Assembly: GCA_964537685.1 (NCBI GenBank)
Contig: CAZICM010000012.1
Coordinates: 1 to 64,000 of the forward strand
DNA: 64,000 nucleotides
Origin: CAZICM01 sp964537685
GTDB lineage: Bacteria > Myxococcota_A > Polyangia > Polyangiales > Polyangiaceae
Reading direction: 5' to 3'
In this document: one piece after another, positions 36,225 to 46,700 of the stretch
How the letters are laid out: the number at the start of each line of letters is the position of its first letter
Numbering within the stretch: position 1 is the stretch's first letter
Program-made: the position numbers and the translations under genes
The notes under the pieces: generated by a model
Database searches by the model: none
Seen by the model: the letters and a program-made list of their open reading frames with translations, nothing else
What the model was told of the DNA's origin: nothing

Positions 36225-36890
36225 ATGAGCTTGCCCCTCCTTCCTCATTCCCCCGAACGCCTTGAAGCCCTTCGAACCCCGTCTCGCGAGGATCCTCTCA
36301 GGGTGCTTGTCAGTGGATGTCTTCTGGGAAATCCATGCGGTGTTCATGGCACAGACTATGGCCTGGGCGAGATCATGCGCGAATTTTTGGCGCTGCCCAC
36401 GCTCAATGTCGTTTCCTTTTGCCCAGAAGACTTTGCCATGGGTACCCCTCGAACCATGCCCGATATTCATGGGGGCGATGGCTTGGATGTGCTCGACGGC
36501 CGGGCCCGAGTCTTGGATGAACATGGGGCGGATCTCACGGAATCGATGATTCTCGGAGCCCAGAAAATGCTTGAACAAGCATTGTCCCACCGCGTTGAAC
36601 TGGCCATTCTCACCAATATGAGCGCCGCATGCGGAAGCCAGGTCATCTCGGATGGATGCCGTCTGGTGGAAAAGCGGCGCTATCAGATTGGGGTGGGCGT
36701 CGCCGCGGGACTTTTATTGCGCCATAACATTCCAGTCGTCAGCCAACTGGATCGGCGCACCCTCGGCAAAATCCGCCTTAAGCTCGATCCCAGCTTTCAA
36801 CCCGACCCAAGCGCACGCGATTATCACGAAAGTGAATGGTATCAAAACTATTTCGCCGAGACTCACATACCCATAAAAATCTCGCGCTGA
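36225..36890 (+). CDS. DUF523-family protein
   Basis: 221 aa. The conserved VSGCLLGNPCGVHG (residues ~29-42), FCPED and TPR signatures, with AACGS later, fit DUF523 (YbbK-like), whose cysteines may bind a metal or Fe-S cluster; biochemical function is not established. Its last 28 bp overlap the 3' end of the convergent cyclase gene. No strong ribosome site precedes the ATG. Confidence 0.85.
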   Translation: MSLPLLPHSPERLEALRTPSREDPLRVLVSGCLLGNPCGVHGTDYGLGEIMREFLALPTLNVVSFCPEDFAMGTPRTMPDIHGGDGLDVLDGRARVLDEHGADLTESMILGAQKMLEQALSHRVELAILTNMSAACGSQVISDGCRLVEKRRYQIGVGVAAGLLLRHNIPVVSQLDRRTLGKIRLKLDPSFQPDPSARDYHESEWYQNYFAETHIPIKISR

Positions 36891-39800
36891 ATTTGCTGAG
36901 CCTGCTCATCATAATAACGGGCTTTCTCGTGCAGCCCCTGATTCTTATACAAAAGCGCCAAATTCCCCAGCACCCGGCCTTCTTCCTTGCGGTTGCCGAC
37001 TTCCCGATCGACCGTCAGCGCATACTCATATAAAGCCCGCGCCTCATCAATGCGCCCTTGATCCTTATACAAAATCGCTAAATCCCCAAGCGCCAGCCCT
37101 TCCGTCCAGCGCTGGCCAATTTCCCGCGCAATCCGAATCGATTCTTCATAGAGCTTCCGCGCCGCCTCCACATCCCCCAGCGCCCAGCATACCCTGCCAA
37201 GCCCAAGCATACCCAAGCTCTCCGTCGCCCTATCCCCTAAATGCCGGGCCTCGTGAATTACCTGGCTATGCTCCTGCTTCGCTTCCTCTAATTGCCCCTG
37301 CACTTCCAGCACATCCCGCGCAAGCTCATAGCGGACAATCGCGCTCTGGCTCGTTGGCTCATTCGATAGCTTTAAATAAGAGCGGTATAAGCGCTTTGCC
37401 TCGGCATGCGCATAGCGCTCTACCGCGTCTCTCGCTCCCGCCAGGAAATATTCTCCAGCCCTATTGCCATCCCCCGCCCGCTTCCAATGCCGCCCAAGCT
37501 CCGATAGATACCCAGATAAATCTGCATTGTGAACCCGCTCAATCGAAATTGCAGCCTTCCGGTGAAGCTCTTGAAGCCGCGCCCTCGCCTGCATTTCATA
37601 GGCAGCATTGCGCAAAAGGATATTCCTAAACTGATAATGCACTTCATCCTTGGGCGACCAAATACATTGCTTTTCCGCTGTCTTTATCTGATCGGCCAAA
37701 TTCGGCTCGTCATCGAGCATCGCCGATAGCACCCGGATATCAAATTCCCGGCCCAGCACGCTCGCCGCCTGCACCGTGCGCTTCACCGAACCCTTGAGCC
37801 GATCTAAACGCGCTATCAAAATCGCATTCACATCGTTGGGCAGCATAAATACGCTTGGCATCGTTACGCTGGTATCCACCCGGGCATTCACCATCGGGGT
37901 GCTTTCTTCCTGCCAATACGCTAAAAATTGCTCGGCAAAAAAAGGATTACCGCCCGCGCTCTCAGAAAGAATGGTCGCCAATACGTCTGAAACTGGGCCT
38001 TCGGTCAATAGCGCGGCGAGCTCCCGAATCTTCGCCGCGGGCAAGGGATTGAGCGCCACATTGCTCTGAGGAATTTCGCCGCTTAAAGGAACGCGGAAAG
38101 GCGAGCCGTCATCACGGAAACGGCAAGAGCAAATGACCGCGACCGGAGCCCGCGCACATGCCGTTAGAATGGCTTGCACCGCCTGAATCGAGCTCGCGTC
38201 CATCCAGTGCGCATCTTCCACATGCAAAATCACAGGTTCGATAAGGCTCTCGGCCCGGATCCAAGTTGCAATTGCATTGAGTGTTCCAGCAAAACGAACT
38301 TTGGGATCTGAACGCTCATAAGGAGAATTTTGCCAGCGTAAACCGATAAGCGCGGCCAAAAAGCTCCGGCCCCGTTCTAATTCCTTTCGAATGGCTACCT
38401 CATTCTCAGGAATTCGCCCCATCAGCCATTCCATGGCTTCATTAAAATTACTTAGGTTTTCGGTCTTGCTCACGACGGCCGATTGGCCGAAATACATGCG
38501 CAGCGCATATTCGAAAGGATTGAGCGAAGCTCTCAGGGTTTGATCGCATGGAGCATCAATCCAAAGAAATGACTCGGCTTGATGCTTTCGTTCAACGCCC
38601 CGGCGGAACATCTCCACCAAAAAGCTTTTTCCTAGGCCCGCGTCGCCTTCCACATACGTAATGCCCGCAAAACGCTTGGCAAATACGGGTTCGATGCATT
38701 GACCCAAACGGGCGAGCTCGGCTTCGCGGCCAATCATCGCTTTGGCAAAGAATTCTTTGCGAAGGCTTATCTTTTTACGCTCAACCGAATACACGGGCAG
38801 CGCGTGATCAAAACCCTTGAAGGTATGCGAGCCCTGCGGCCTCAATTGAAAGGATTGGCCCGTCGCTTCAAATACGGTCTTATCGGTCCAAATCTCCTTC
38901 CAGGGCGCTTTCATCATTAAGCGCGCCGCTAGATTGGTGGAACGGCCAATACAAGCGAATTCCTTGCGCTGCGTTCCGCCGTTAAATCCCGCATAACGAA
39001 TATCGCTTGTCACGCCCGCTCTCACCTTGAGCGAAGCCGACAAATCGCGCCTCACTTCCAGCGCGAAATCCAAGGCCCGATCCAAATCGTTTTCATGGGC
39101 GATCGGCGCTCCGAAATGCACCAGCGAATTGACGCCTTTATCGCCGAAATCCAATCCAGTAAATGTGCCGCCATAACGATTGGAATGGTCGTGTAAAAAA
39201 GAAATAAGCCCCGGAATATCGCTCACCTGCTCAAAGGAGAGAAACACGCTGGACACATTGCGGAACTCCCCCTGCGCGGGAAAATCGATGACGCCCGGCG
39301 CCACGAAATGAGCACCGTCGCTGGTGATACGCGGAGGCGGAGCGGGCCTCATCACCATCGGCCTTGGCGCCCCAGAAAGCTTGAATACGCCCTGCGCAAA
39401 AGGCACGACATCTTTGCGCGGCATATTCTGATGAAAGGCCGCATCGAGCAGGATATCGCCCTTCTGCGCATGATGTTCGACCTTGGCGCAGGCATCGACG
39501 GCGGCTCCGTGAAAATAATAAAAAGCCCTATTGTCGGGCGTGGACACGATGCCCCAATCCACATTGCCCCACGACAAGCCAATCTTGAATGAGAAGGGGA
39601 ATTTGCCGTAGCGCGTGACGTATTCGGGATTCTTCGAGAAAAAGAGCTGAATGCGCGTAGCCACATACAGCGCGTGATCGGCGCCGTGGCGCTGAAGCGA
39701 ATGAGGGAAGAGCGCGGTGAACGCGTCACCGGCAAAGCTTGTGATAAAGCCGCCCGCTTCGTGCACCAGCGCGACGAGAGGATCGAAATAGAAGCGCAGC

Positions 39801-39964
39801 GTGCCCGCGAGAATTTCGGCGCCTTCGCGGCCATGCTGCACAAGCCTTTCCGTCAGCGCCGTGAAGCCCGGAATGTCGACAAACAGCGCGGCCGCAGTGA
39901 AGGTGCCCTGGTTTTTTCGCTCCGCTTCCTGCTGAAGGATGAAGGAGGGAACAAAGGGATTCAT
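36863..39964 (-). CDS. Class III cyclase-like / AAA ATPase / TPR regulator
   Basis: The 1033-aa protein starts at ATG 39964 (8 codons inside a longer frame). Residues ~20-165 form a class III nucleotide cyclase domain with both metal-binding aspartates (FVDIPGF, Asp30; FAGDAF, Asp80). Residues ~205-380 look like a second, degenerate cyclase domain lacking those aspartates. A P-loop ATPase follows (EGDAGLGKS; HVEDAHWMD as Walker B), then a helical region and C-terminal TPR repeats (YEESIRIAR, LYKDQGRIDEARALYEYAL). This is the layout of soluble adenylyl cyclase-like signalling proteins; whether the pair of domains makes cAMP is unknown. Confidence 0.9.
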   Translation of the reverse strand: MNPFVPSFILQQEAERKNQGTFTAAALFVDIPGFTALTERLVQHGREGAEILAGTLRFYFDPLVALVHEAGGFITSFAGDAFTALFPHSLQRHGADHALYVATRIQLFFSKNPEYVTRYGKFPFSFKIGLSWGNVDWGIVSTPDNRAFYYFHGAAVDACAKVEHHAQKGDILLDAAFHQNMPRKDVVPFAQGVFKLSGAPRPMVMRPAPPPRITSDGAHFVAPGVIDFPAQGEFRNVSSVFLSFEQVSDIPGLISFLHDHSNRYGGTFTGLDFGDKGVNSLVHFGAPIAHENDLDRALDFALEVRRDLSASLKVRAGVTSDIRYAGFNGGTQRKEFACIGRSTNLAARLMMKAPWKEIWTDKTVFEATGQSFQLRPQGSHTFKGFDHALPVYSVERKKISLRKEFFAKAMIGREAELARLGQCIEPVFAKRFAGITYVEGDAGLGKSFLVEMFRRGVERKHQAESFLWIDAPCDQTLRASLNPFEYALRMYFGQSAVVSKTENLSNFNEAMEWLMGRIPENEVAIRKELERGRSFLAALIGLRWQNSPYERSDPKVRFAGTLNAIATWIRAESLIEPVILHVEDAHWMDASSIQAVQAILTACARAPVAVICSCRFRDDGSPFRVPLSGEIPQSNVALNPLPAAKIRELAALLTEGPVSDVLATILSESAGGNPFFAEQFLAYWQEESTPMVNARVDTSVTMPSVFMLPNDVNAILIARLDRLKGSVKRTVQAASVLGREFDIRVLSAMLDDEPNLADQIKTAEKQCIWSPKDEVHYQFRNILLRNAAYEMQARARLQELHRKAAISIERVHNADLSGYLSELGRHWKRAGDGNRAGEYFLAGARDAVERYAHAEAKRLYRSYLKLSNEPTSQSAIVRYELARDVLEVQGQLEEAKQEHSQVIHEARHLGDRATESLGMLGLGRVCWALGDVEAARKLYEESIRIAREIGQRWTEGLALGDLAILYKDQGRIDEARALYEYALTVDREVGNRKEEGRVLGNLALLYKNQGLHEKARYYDEQAQQIQREIFMGM

Positions 39965-40183
39965 GCAGGCACCCGGCACCTTGAACACAGGGCTACATCA
40001 CTGCAATGCAAAAGCCTCATTCGCGCCCGATCACCTGAGTATCAAACCCCAAACCAGATCCACACGCTGCCAACCGTTCTGCCAGAACGAGGTCCGTCTC
40101 GCCCACGCCAAAAAGCTTGTTGCCATCATAGGAAGGCAGTGCCCGGGAAGCAATAACACCCTCGCGGCAAGACAAGGGCGGGC

Positions 40184-41398
40184 TCACCTTGAGTCACCTG
40201 CCTCGGAACGGTCGCGGAAGCCTTTGATTTTAGGCTTTTCGCCGAGCAGCACGAGCTGTCCGCAAGCAGCGGAAACATCATCGCCGCGCCGCTTTCTCAC
40301 AAAGCACGAATACCCCGCGTCGATCAGCACATTCTGAAAGCGCAGCGTCCGCTCTGAAGAAGGCGGACCCAGCGGGGAAGCTTCGATGGGATTCATGGGA
40401 ATCAGATTGATTTTCACGGGAATTCCCCGAAGCAGCGAAGCCAGCGCCCGGGCATCCTCGGGGCGATCGTTGCGGCCTTCGACCAGCGTGTACTCAATCG
40501 TAATGCGGCGGCGCTTGGGCAGCGGATACGCCGAAAGCGCCGCGATCAGCGGAGCCAGCGGGTAGCGCCGATTGATGGGCATCAGCGCCGAACGGGTTTC
40601 ATCATCGGCGGCGTGAAGCGAAATCGCGAGTGAGATTTGACCCGAGAAATCCCGGCCAAGCTTGTCTATTTCAGGCACCAGGCCCGAGGTCGAAACCGTT
40701 ACCCGGCGCGTGGAGAGCCCAATTCCATCGGGATGGGTAAGCAGGCGCAGCGAGCGCTCCGTAGCTTCGTAGTTATGAAGCGGCTCGCCCATTCCCATGT
40801 AGACCACGTTCCGGAGCTCTTCGCCCTCATCGAGAAGCGCGCGCCCCAGAAGCACCTGAGCAACAATTTCTTCAGCGCTGAGATTGCGCTTCAGCCCTGC
40901 CACACCGCTCGCACAAAACACACAGCCCATCGCGCATCCGACTTGGGTCGAAATGCACTGCGTCACCCGCTTTTTGGGCGCCGGACCCGAAGCCGCCGTG
41001 TCTTCGTCCGGCTCATCCAAATCGTCCGCCGCCGCACTGTCCGCATCCAGCACCGCACTCGAACCGGGCCCGGACACCGAAGGGATAAGCACGCTCTCGA
41101 CCGTCGCTCCATCCCGTGAAAAACGGACCAAGAGCTTGCGTGTTCCATCGGCCGAACGATGCACGCGCACCACCGCGGCCACATCGGCCAAACCCTCTTC
41201 CACAAGGCGTTTTCGAAGTGCCTGCGACAGATTGCTCATCGCCGCCGGATCGGTCACGCCACGCTTGTGAATCCAGCCAAATACCTGCGACGCCGCAAAG
41301 CTCCGCTCGCCCAGCGCCTGAATGTATTCGCGCCACTCGGCCGGAAGCCTCGCCATGGGATGGATTCCAGCGGTTGTTGATAGCGTTTTCGTCGACAT
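40184..41398 (-). CDS. rlmN: Dual-specificity 23S rRNA/tRNA (adenine-C2) methyltransferase
   Basis: Radical SAM enzyme that methylates A2503 of 23S rRNA and A37 of some tRNAs. It has 404 aa from ATG 41398, 10 bp after selB; the frame to 41470 overlaps selB. The cluster motif CAMGCVFC, GMGEPLHN, STSGLVP and the C-terminal SCFVRKRRGDDVSAACGQL with the methyl-carrying Cys are all present. Between VESVLIP and QCISTQVGC it has an extra ~35-residue acidic, Ala/Asp-rich insertion (nt about 40970-41085) that the family normally lacks. Confidence 0.94.
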   Translation of the reverse strand: MSTKTLSTTAGIHPMARLPAEWREYIQALGERSFAASQVFGWIHKRGVTDPAAMSNLSQALRKRLVEEGLADVAAVVRVHRSADGTRKLLVRFSRDGATVESVLIPSVSGPGSSAVLDADSAAADDLDEPDEDTAASGPAPKKRVTQCISTQVGCAMGCVFCASGVAGLKRNLSAEEIVAQVLLGRALLDEGEELRNVVYMGMGEPLHNYEATERSLRLLTHPDGIGLSTRRVTVSTSGLVPEIDKLGRDFSGQISLAISLHAADDETRSALMPINRRYPLAPLIAALSAYPLPKRRRITIEYTLVEGRNDRPEDARALASLLRGIPVKINLIPMNPIEASPLGPPSSERTLRFQNVLIDAGYSCFVRKRRGDDVSAACGQLVLLGEKPKIKGFRDRSEAGDSR

Positions 41399-41408
41399 GG
41401 TGCAGCGC

Positions 41409-43355
41409 CTAGGAAGGCTTGGAAGCCGGGCGTTGAAGGGGTTGAAGGGAAGGAGGACGAACCCGATCATCCCCTTCGCGCCTCGTTACATTTTCGCGAT
41501 CGAAGAGTTCGAGCAAGGGAATGGCCTGTTTTCTCCCCAAACCCGAAAGATTTTTAAAATCGGCGATGGATAGCCTTTCCGCTTCATTCAAATGAGCGAT
41601 CACCCGCTCCCGCAGCTCATCCACCTTGGCCTTTGGAAACCATAGTTCTCCAACACAAATAGCCAAACCGTCCCTCACAAGTTTCGCAAGCATGGCCTTT
41701 ACCTCGCGCGGGCTCACCTGCGTGACTTCACGGGCCCCAAACTCGGACACACCCTTTAGACCTGCCTCCACAATCGCCTTGCCCAAAGCGCCCAGCGCAC
41801 CTGTCAATGGAAGCCCTGCTGCACCCGCTGTAAAATGAGGCAGCTTGACAATATCGCCTTCAATTACAATGGATTCGCCGGCAATTTCATTGTTTTTGCC
41901 CGCGGCCATCCGGATAATTTCCTGAGCGGCTTCGTCACCCGCCACTGCCGCCATTTTCCGGCGCAGTGTTTCCAGCCCAAGCCCTCGATCCAAAGGCGCC
42001 TTCTGATGATGCTCTTCCACCAAGCGCCTCGCTTTGGCAGCCAAAATCATGAGCTGATCGCGCCTCGAATAACCCGCCGTCCGGAGCCTCACGAGCTCGC
42101 CCCGCGACACCAAGCCTTCCGCCGCCTTGAGCAGCGCCTCCGCCGCAATGGGAAACCGGGCTCCAAACCCCTCGCGCGACAATGGCTTGGGTGTCACTTC
42201 CGCACTAAGCGCTCTCACCGTCTGCACCGCATCGCCTGCCAACAGCGCCTCCATCACCGCCCGGCGCAGCGCCCTCGGACGCTTGCGGGGAGGACGCGCA
42301 TCCATCACCACACCGCCGCCGATAACAGCTCCTGAAGGCCCCTCGATATCGGAACCCCTCAAAACGAAGCGATCGCCTCCCGCCACAATCAATGGCGAAT
42401 GCAGCCTTAACCTCACAACATCCTGCGCGCTTTGCGTGTCTCCAATCGGATCGATACGGGCCACAGAACGCGAAGTCCCCGCGTACACCTGAGCCGTCAT
42501 CCCATAGCGCACCGGCGAAAAAGCCCTCAGCGACACATCGAGAATGCGCGATGCCCCGAGCAGCGGATCGGTCGTCACCACATCGCCCCGGTGAACGGAT
42601 TCCAATGGCAATCCCGCCAAATTGATCGCCAATCGCGTGGGCGCCTCGGCCTTCTGCGCAGGCAGATCGTGAATGTGGAGCCCTCGCACCGACGTGGAAA
42701 GCCCCTGGGATGAACTGACCACACGCAAAGGCGTGCCAAGCTCAAGCGAGCCTTCTACCAGTGTTCCCGTCACCACCGTCCCCGCGCCCCGCACGGTGAA
42801 CACCCGATCCACACTCAGCCTGGCCCGCGGCGATAGATGCCGGGCCGGCAGCGAAAGCAGCGCTTTCTTCACTGCCCCCCTTAGCTCGGCAAGCCCTTCG
42901 CCCGTACGCGCCGAACACAAAACCACATCGCTCTGAAAACGATCGCCCAACAGCTCACGGGCTTCTTCGCCGGCCATCTCGGCAAGCTCGCGCCCTGCCC
43001 TATCCAGCTTCGTCACCGCGACGATCGCCCTTGGAATCCCCAGCAGCTCGCAAGCCGCGACATGCTCGCGCGTTTGAGGCATCACGCCCTCATCGGCGGC
43101 CACAACCAACAGCACAAGCTCAATCCCGGCGGCGCCCGCGATCATCGTGTGCACAAGCCGCCGATGGCCCGGCACATCGATGATGCTCACATGCAAATCC
43201 TCATCGATATTCCAAGGCGCAAAACCAAGCTCAATGGTAATCCCGCGCCGTTTTTCTTCCGGCAGCCGATCGGTATCCACACCGGTCAGGGCTTGAACAA
43301 GCGTTGTCTTGCCATGATCGACGTGACCCGCCGTGCCAATCACAAAGCGCCGCAC
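41409..43355 (-). CDS. selB: Selenocysteine-specific translation elongation factor
   Basis: It delivers Sec-tRNA(Sec) to UGA codons with a SECIS element. 648 aa. G1 box GHVDHGKT (10-17), RRGITIELGFA (switch 1 region), DVPGHRRLV (G3) and TKLDRAG (G4) identify the EF-Tu-like GTPase; beta-barrel domains and a winged-helix C-terminal region for SECIS binding follow. Its divergent neighbour is the tRNA-Sec gene, 86 bp away. rlmN follows it closely. No selA, selD or obvious selenoprotein gene is in the window. Confidence 0.95.
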   Translation of the reverse strand: MRRFVIGTAGHVDHGKTTLVQALTGVDTDRLPEEKRRGITIELGFAPWNIDEDLHVSIIDVPGHRRLVHTMIAGAAGIELVLLVVAADEGVMPQTREHVAACELLGIPRAIVAVTKLDRAGRELAEMAGEEARELLGDRFQSDVVLCSARTGEGLAELRGAVKKALLSLPARHLSPRARLSVDRVFTVRGAGTVVTGTLVEGSLELGTPLRVVSSSQGLSTSVRGLHIHDLPAQKAEAPTRLAINLAGLPLESVHRGDVVTTDPLLGASRILDVSLRAFSPVRYGMTAQVYAGTSRSVARIDPIGDTQSAQDVVRLRLHSPLIVAGGDRFVLRGSDIEGPSGAVIGGGVVMDARPPRKRPRALRRAVMEALLAGDAVQTVRALSAEVTPKPLSREGFGARFPIAAEALLKAAEGLVSRGELVRLRTAGYSRRDQLMILAAKARRLVEEHHQKAPLDRGLGLETLRRKMAAVAGDEAAQEIIRMAAGKNNEIAGESIVIEGDIVKLPHFTAGAAGLPLTGALGALGKAIVEAGLKGVSEFGAREVTQVSPREVKAMLAKLVRDGLAICVGELWFPKAKVDELRERVIAHLNEAERLSIADFKNLSGLGRKQAIPLLELFDRENVTRREGDDRVRPPSLQPLQRPASKPS

Positions 43356-43404
43356 GGCGCCACCTTATCCGAGATCGCCCGCGGGCGCGCCTCCGAACGC
43401 AATC

Positions 43405-43433
43405 TTGGCCCGCGCTGCGATTGCGTGTAGAAC
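43405..43433 (+). promoter_or_regulatory. Probable promoter of tRNA-Sec
   Basis: TTGGCC (43405-43410), 17 bp, TAGAAC (43428-43433). The hexamers are imperfect, but the predicted start falls at or just before the tRNA 5' end at 43441, 7 bp after the -10. Confidence 0.45.
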
Positions 43434-43440
43434 CGCTTTT

Positions 43441-43535
43441 GGAAGCGCTTGGTAGGCTGGCGCCACCCCCGGTCTTCAAAATCGGTGCGGGGCAGTTCCG
43501 CTGTCTCGGGCAGGTTCGATTCCTGTGCGCTTCCG
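43441..43535 (+). tRNA. selC: tRNA-Sec (anticodon TCA)
   Basis: An 8-bp acceptor stem pairs GGAAGCGC with GCGCTTCC, followed by the discriminator G. The anticodon loop CTTCAAA (anticodon TCA at 43476-43478) is closed by CCGGT/ATCGG. A long extra arm follows (GCGGGGCAGTTCCGCTGTC region) and the T arm has CAGG-TTCGATT-CCTG. Length 95 nt and the 8-bp acceptor are the hallmarks of bacterial tRNA-Sec. CCA is not encoded. selB lies divergently next to it. Confidence 0.97.
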
Positions 43536-43746
43536 CTCAGTTTCTTTGGTTATACAATTCGATCGAATTTATTTCTATTCGTGCGTTTCACGGCTGGTTC
43601 GCACACGTTTCAATTTAATCATTACCATTCATCAATACGAATAAATTGGAACCCCGCCCTCAAACTCTTCACGCACGCTGGCAAAAGGGCAAAATTTCAG
43701 CCCCAGCCGCGGCTCAGGCGTGTAGCATTTGGGATCTTCACCATCC

Positions 43747-46700
43747 ATGAGCGATGCTCAGCGCAAGGCCCTGATAAATAACGAGAAATCGCCGGCGCCC
43801 TCCGGCGGAGATGCACCAAACCACGCACCGAATCAATCGGGGCTCCGTTCTTCTTCCTCTCCGACGCCTGCCTCTCCCTCTCCCTCTCCTGCCTCTCCCT
43901 CTCCCTCGCTCGACGGCGCCGCGTCCACCGTGCCCGGTGAAACGCTTCAGGCCATGCGCGAAAGCACCGCATCCAGCCCGCGCCCCCGGACCAGCAAGCC
44001 CATCAGCGATGCCCCGCGCGAAGGTTCTGGACTGCACCGAATCACAGCCGCCCCCGGTGCCGGCGGCAGCGATTCAACCCTGAGGCCCGGCGATACACCG
44101 CCCGAATCAAGGCGCGAGCGCACATCCACCACGCTGCCCAACTCGGACAGCGCCGGCGGCCAACAAACGTCGCAGGCCCGTAAAACATCGGGCCATGCAT
44201 CGACCATCCCCGCATCGGGCGACGATGAACACAGCAGATGGGATATCTCGCAGTTCCCCGTCATCGATGCGGAGTCCTATTCCATCGGCGGAGAGCTGGC
44301 CCGCGGCGGAATAGGGCGGGTTCTGCGCGCGCGCGACTCAAGGCTAAAAAGGCCGGTTGCGATCAAAGAGCTCCTCGAAACCCATGGCTCCGCGAGCGAG
44401 CGCTTTGTGCGCGAAGCCTTACTCACGGCGCGCCTTCAGCACCCTTCCATCATCCCCGTCTATGAAGCGGGCCTCTTCCCCACAGGCGAACCGTTCTTTG
44501 CGATGAAGCTCGTCTCGGGAAAGAGCTTCGATGAAGTCATCGCCAAGGCCAAGACGCTCGAGGAGCGCATGGCTCTTCTGCCTCACGTTCTCAATGTCTG
44601 CGATGCCATGGCCTACGCCCACAGCGAGCGGATCATTCACCGGGATTTGAAGCCTCAAAACATTCTGGTCGGCGCATTTGGCGAAACCGTTGTTGTGGAT
44701 TGGGGCTTGGCCAAAGACCTTTCAGAAGAGCCCGTACCGCCCAACAAAGGCGAAAAATCCAGTGCCGCCTCGCCCCGCCATCTCACGCTCGCCGGCTCGG
44801 TCATGGGCACTCCCGCGTATATGCCTCCCGAACAAGCCGCGGGCCGCCCCGTAGACGAACGCGCGGATGTCTATTCGCTGGGCGCGATTTTGTATCATGT
44901 CCTCTCGGGTGTCGCGCCCTACGACGGACCGACTTCCGTGCAGATCCTGGCCCAAGTCGCCTCGGGTCCTCCTGTCGAACTGCGCGAGCTTGAAAACGGC
45001 ATTCCAGACGATTTGCTCACCATCGTCGACAAAGCGCTGGAGCGCGATCCCAATGACCGCTACCCCTCCGCCAAAGAACTCGCCGACGACCTGAGACGCT
45101 TTCAAACAGGCCAAATCGTCAGCGCCCACCGCTACTCCACGCGCCAGCGCATCGCCCGTTTTGTACGGCGCAGGCGGGCTCCGCTTCTGGTCGCCGCCGT
45201 CGCGTTCGCCGTGCTCAGCGTCGCGGGCACGCTCAGCGTCCGCAATATTTTAGAGGCCAGCAAAAAGGCCGCCGCAAAGCAGGCCGAAGCCGAGATAGCC
45301 GAACAAAAAGCGGCCCAGCGCGCCGACGATCTCACCATTGTGCAAGCCCGCGCTTCCCTCGAGCGCGATCCGACCAAAAGCATCGAATGGCTCGCAAGCC
45401 TATCGCCTGCCTTCCCCGACATGCAGCGCGTCCGCTTTATCGCCGCCGATGCCCGCCAGCGCGGTATTGCCCGCATTCTCAAAGGCCACCTGGGTCAAGT
45501 CAACGCCGTCGCGTTTTCGCCCTCGCCCAAAAAAGCCTTGCTCGCAAGCGTTTCGGACGATCACAACCTGCGCGTGTGGAACATTCAAAACCGCGAGACC
45601 CGCACGCTCAGCGGCCATTTTGATGAGATCTGGCGCGTCGCCTTTTCAAGCGACGGCACCTTCATCGCCACGGGCGGAAAAGACAAAACCGCACGGGTGT
45701 GGAGCGCGGAAACCGGCGCCGTGCTCGCCATCGCCGAATACGGCGCGGAAGTCTCCGAACTCACCTTCTCACCCGATGGCCGAAGCCTGGCCGCCTTCGA
45801 TCGCATCGGCGGCGGCCGCCTATTCAACGTCGATACCGGCACACCGCGTGAACTCGTCGGCGCCAAAGCCCGCATTCATGACCTCCTCTTCTCGCCGGGC
45901 GGAGAACGGGTTTTCGCGGCCTTTGGCGGAACCTCCATCAACGTGTGGGAAAGCTCCACGGGCAAGGAACAGCGCCGCCTCAATTTCCCCGAACCATTCT
46001 ATCGTATTGCAATCTCAAGAGATTGCAAACGGGCGGCCCTTGTCACCAACAGCCACACGCTCTTCCTCTGGGATCTCGAAACGGACGAGAAGCAAGCCAT
46101 CCAGCAGAACATTCCCGGCGTCGAACGGCTGCGCTTCTCGCCCAATGGCCGCACCTTCGTCACCACCGACATCTCGGACACCGTCATGCTTTGGAACGCG
46201 GCCACGGGCACCGCCACCGAACTGTCCAATCACAGACCGCCCATCACGGCCGCAGCCTTCTCGCCCGACAGCAACTTCATCGCCATCGCCGGCAGCGATC
46301 GCAGCCTGCACGTATGGAACATCAGCACCCTTGAACGCCGCATCCTCTCGGGCTTCGAAGACTCCATCAGCGATATTGCCTTTTCCTCCGATGGCAGCCA
46401 CCTCGCAGCCGCCTCGCCCGATCGCACCGTTAGGCTCTTTTCCCTCAGCGATGGCACACCGCAAATCATCGCCCGCCACGCCAAAGGACTGCCGCATCTC
46501 GTCACTTCACCCGATGGACAATGGCTTCTCACCGCCCAAACCAATGGGAAAGCCCACCTCACCCATTTAAACGGGAACAATTCTATCGAATTGATTGGTC
46601 TTGCAGGCCCAATTAAAGAAGCTGTTTTTTCCCCGGAAAACGACAGACTCGTCACGGCCGGCCCCGACGGCACAGCCCAGGTCTGGGATCTCACCGGATA

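Noticed and set aside
43866..43912. CT-rich repeat in the kinase N-terminus
   Set aside because: Codes for a Ser/Pro low-complexity linker; no separate element.
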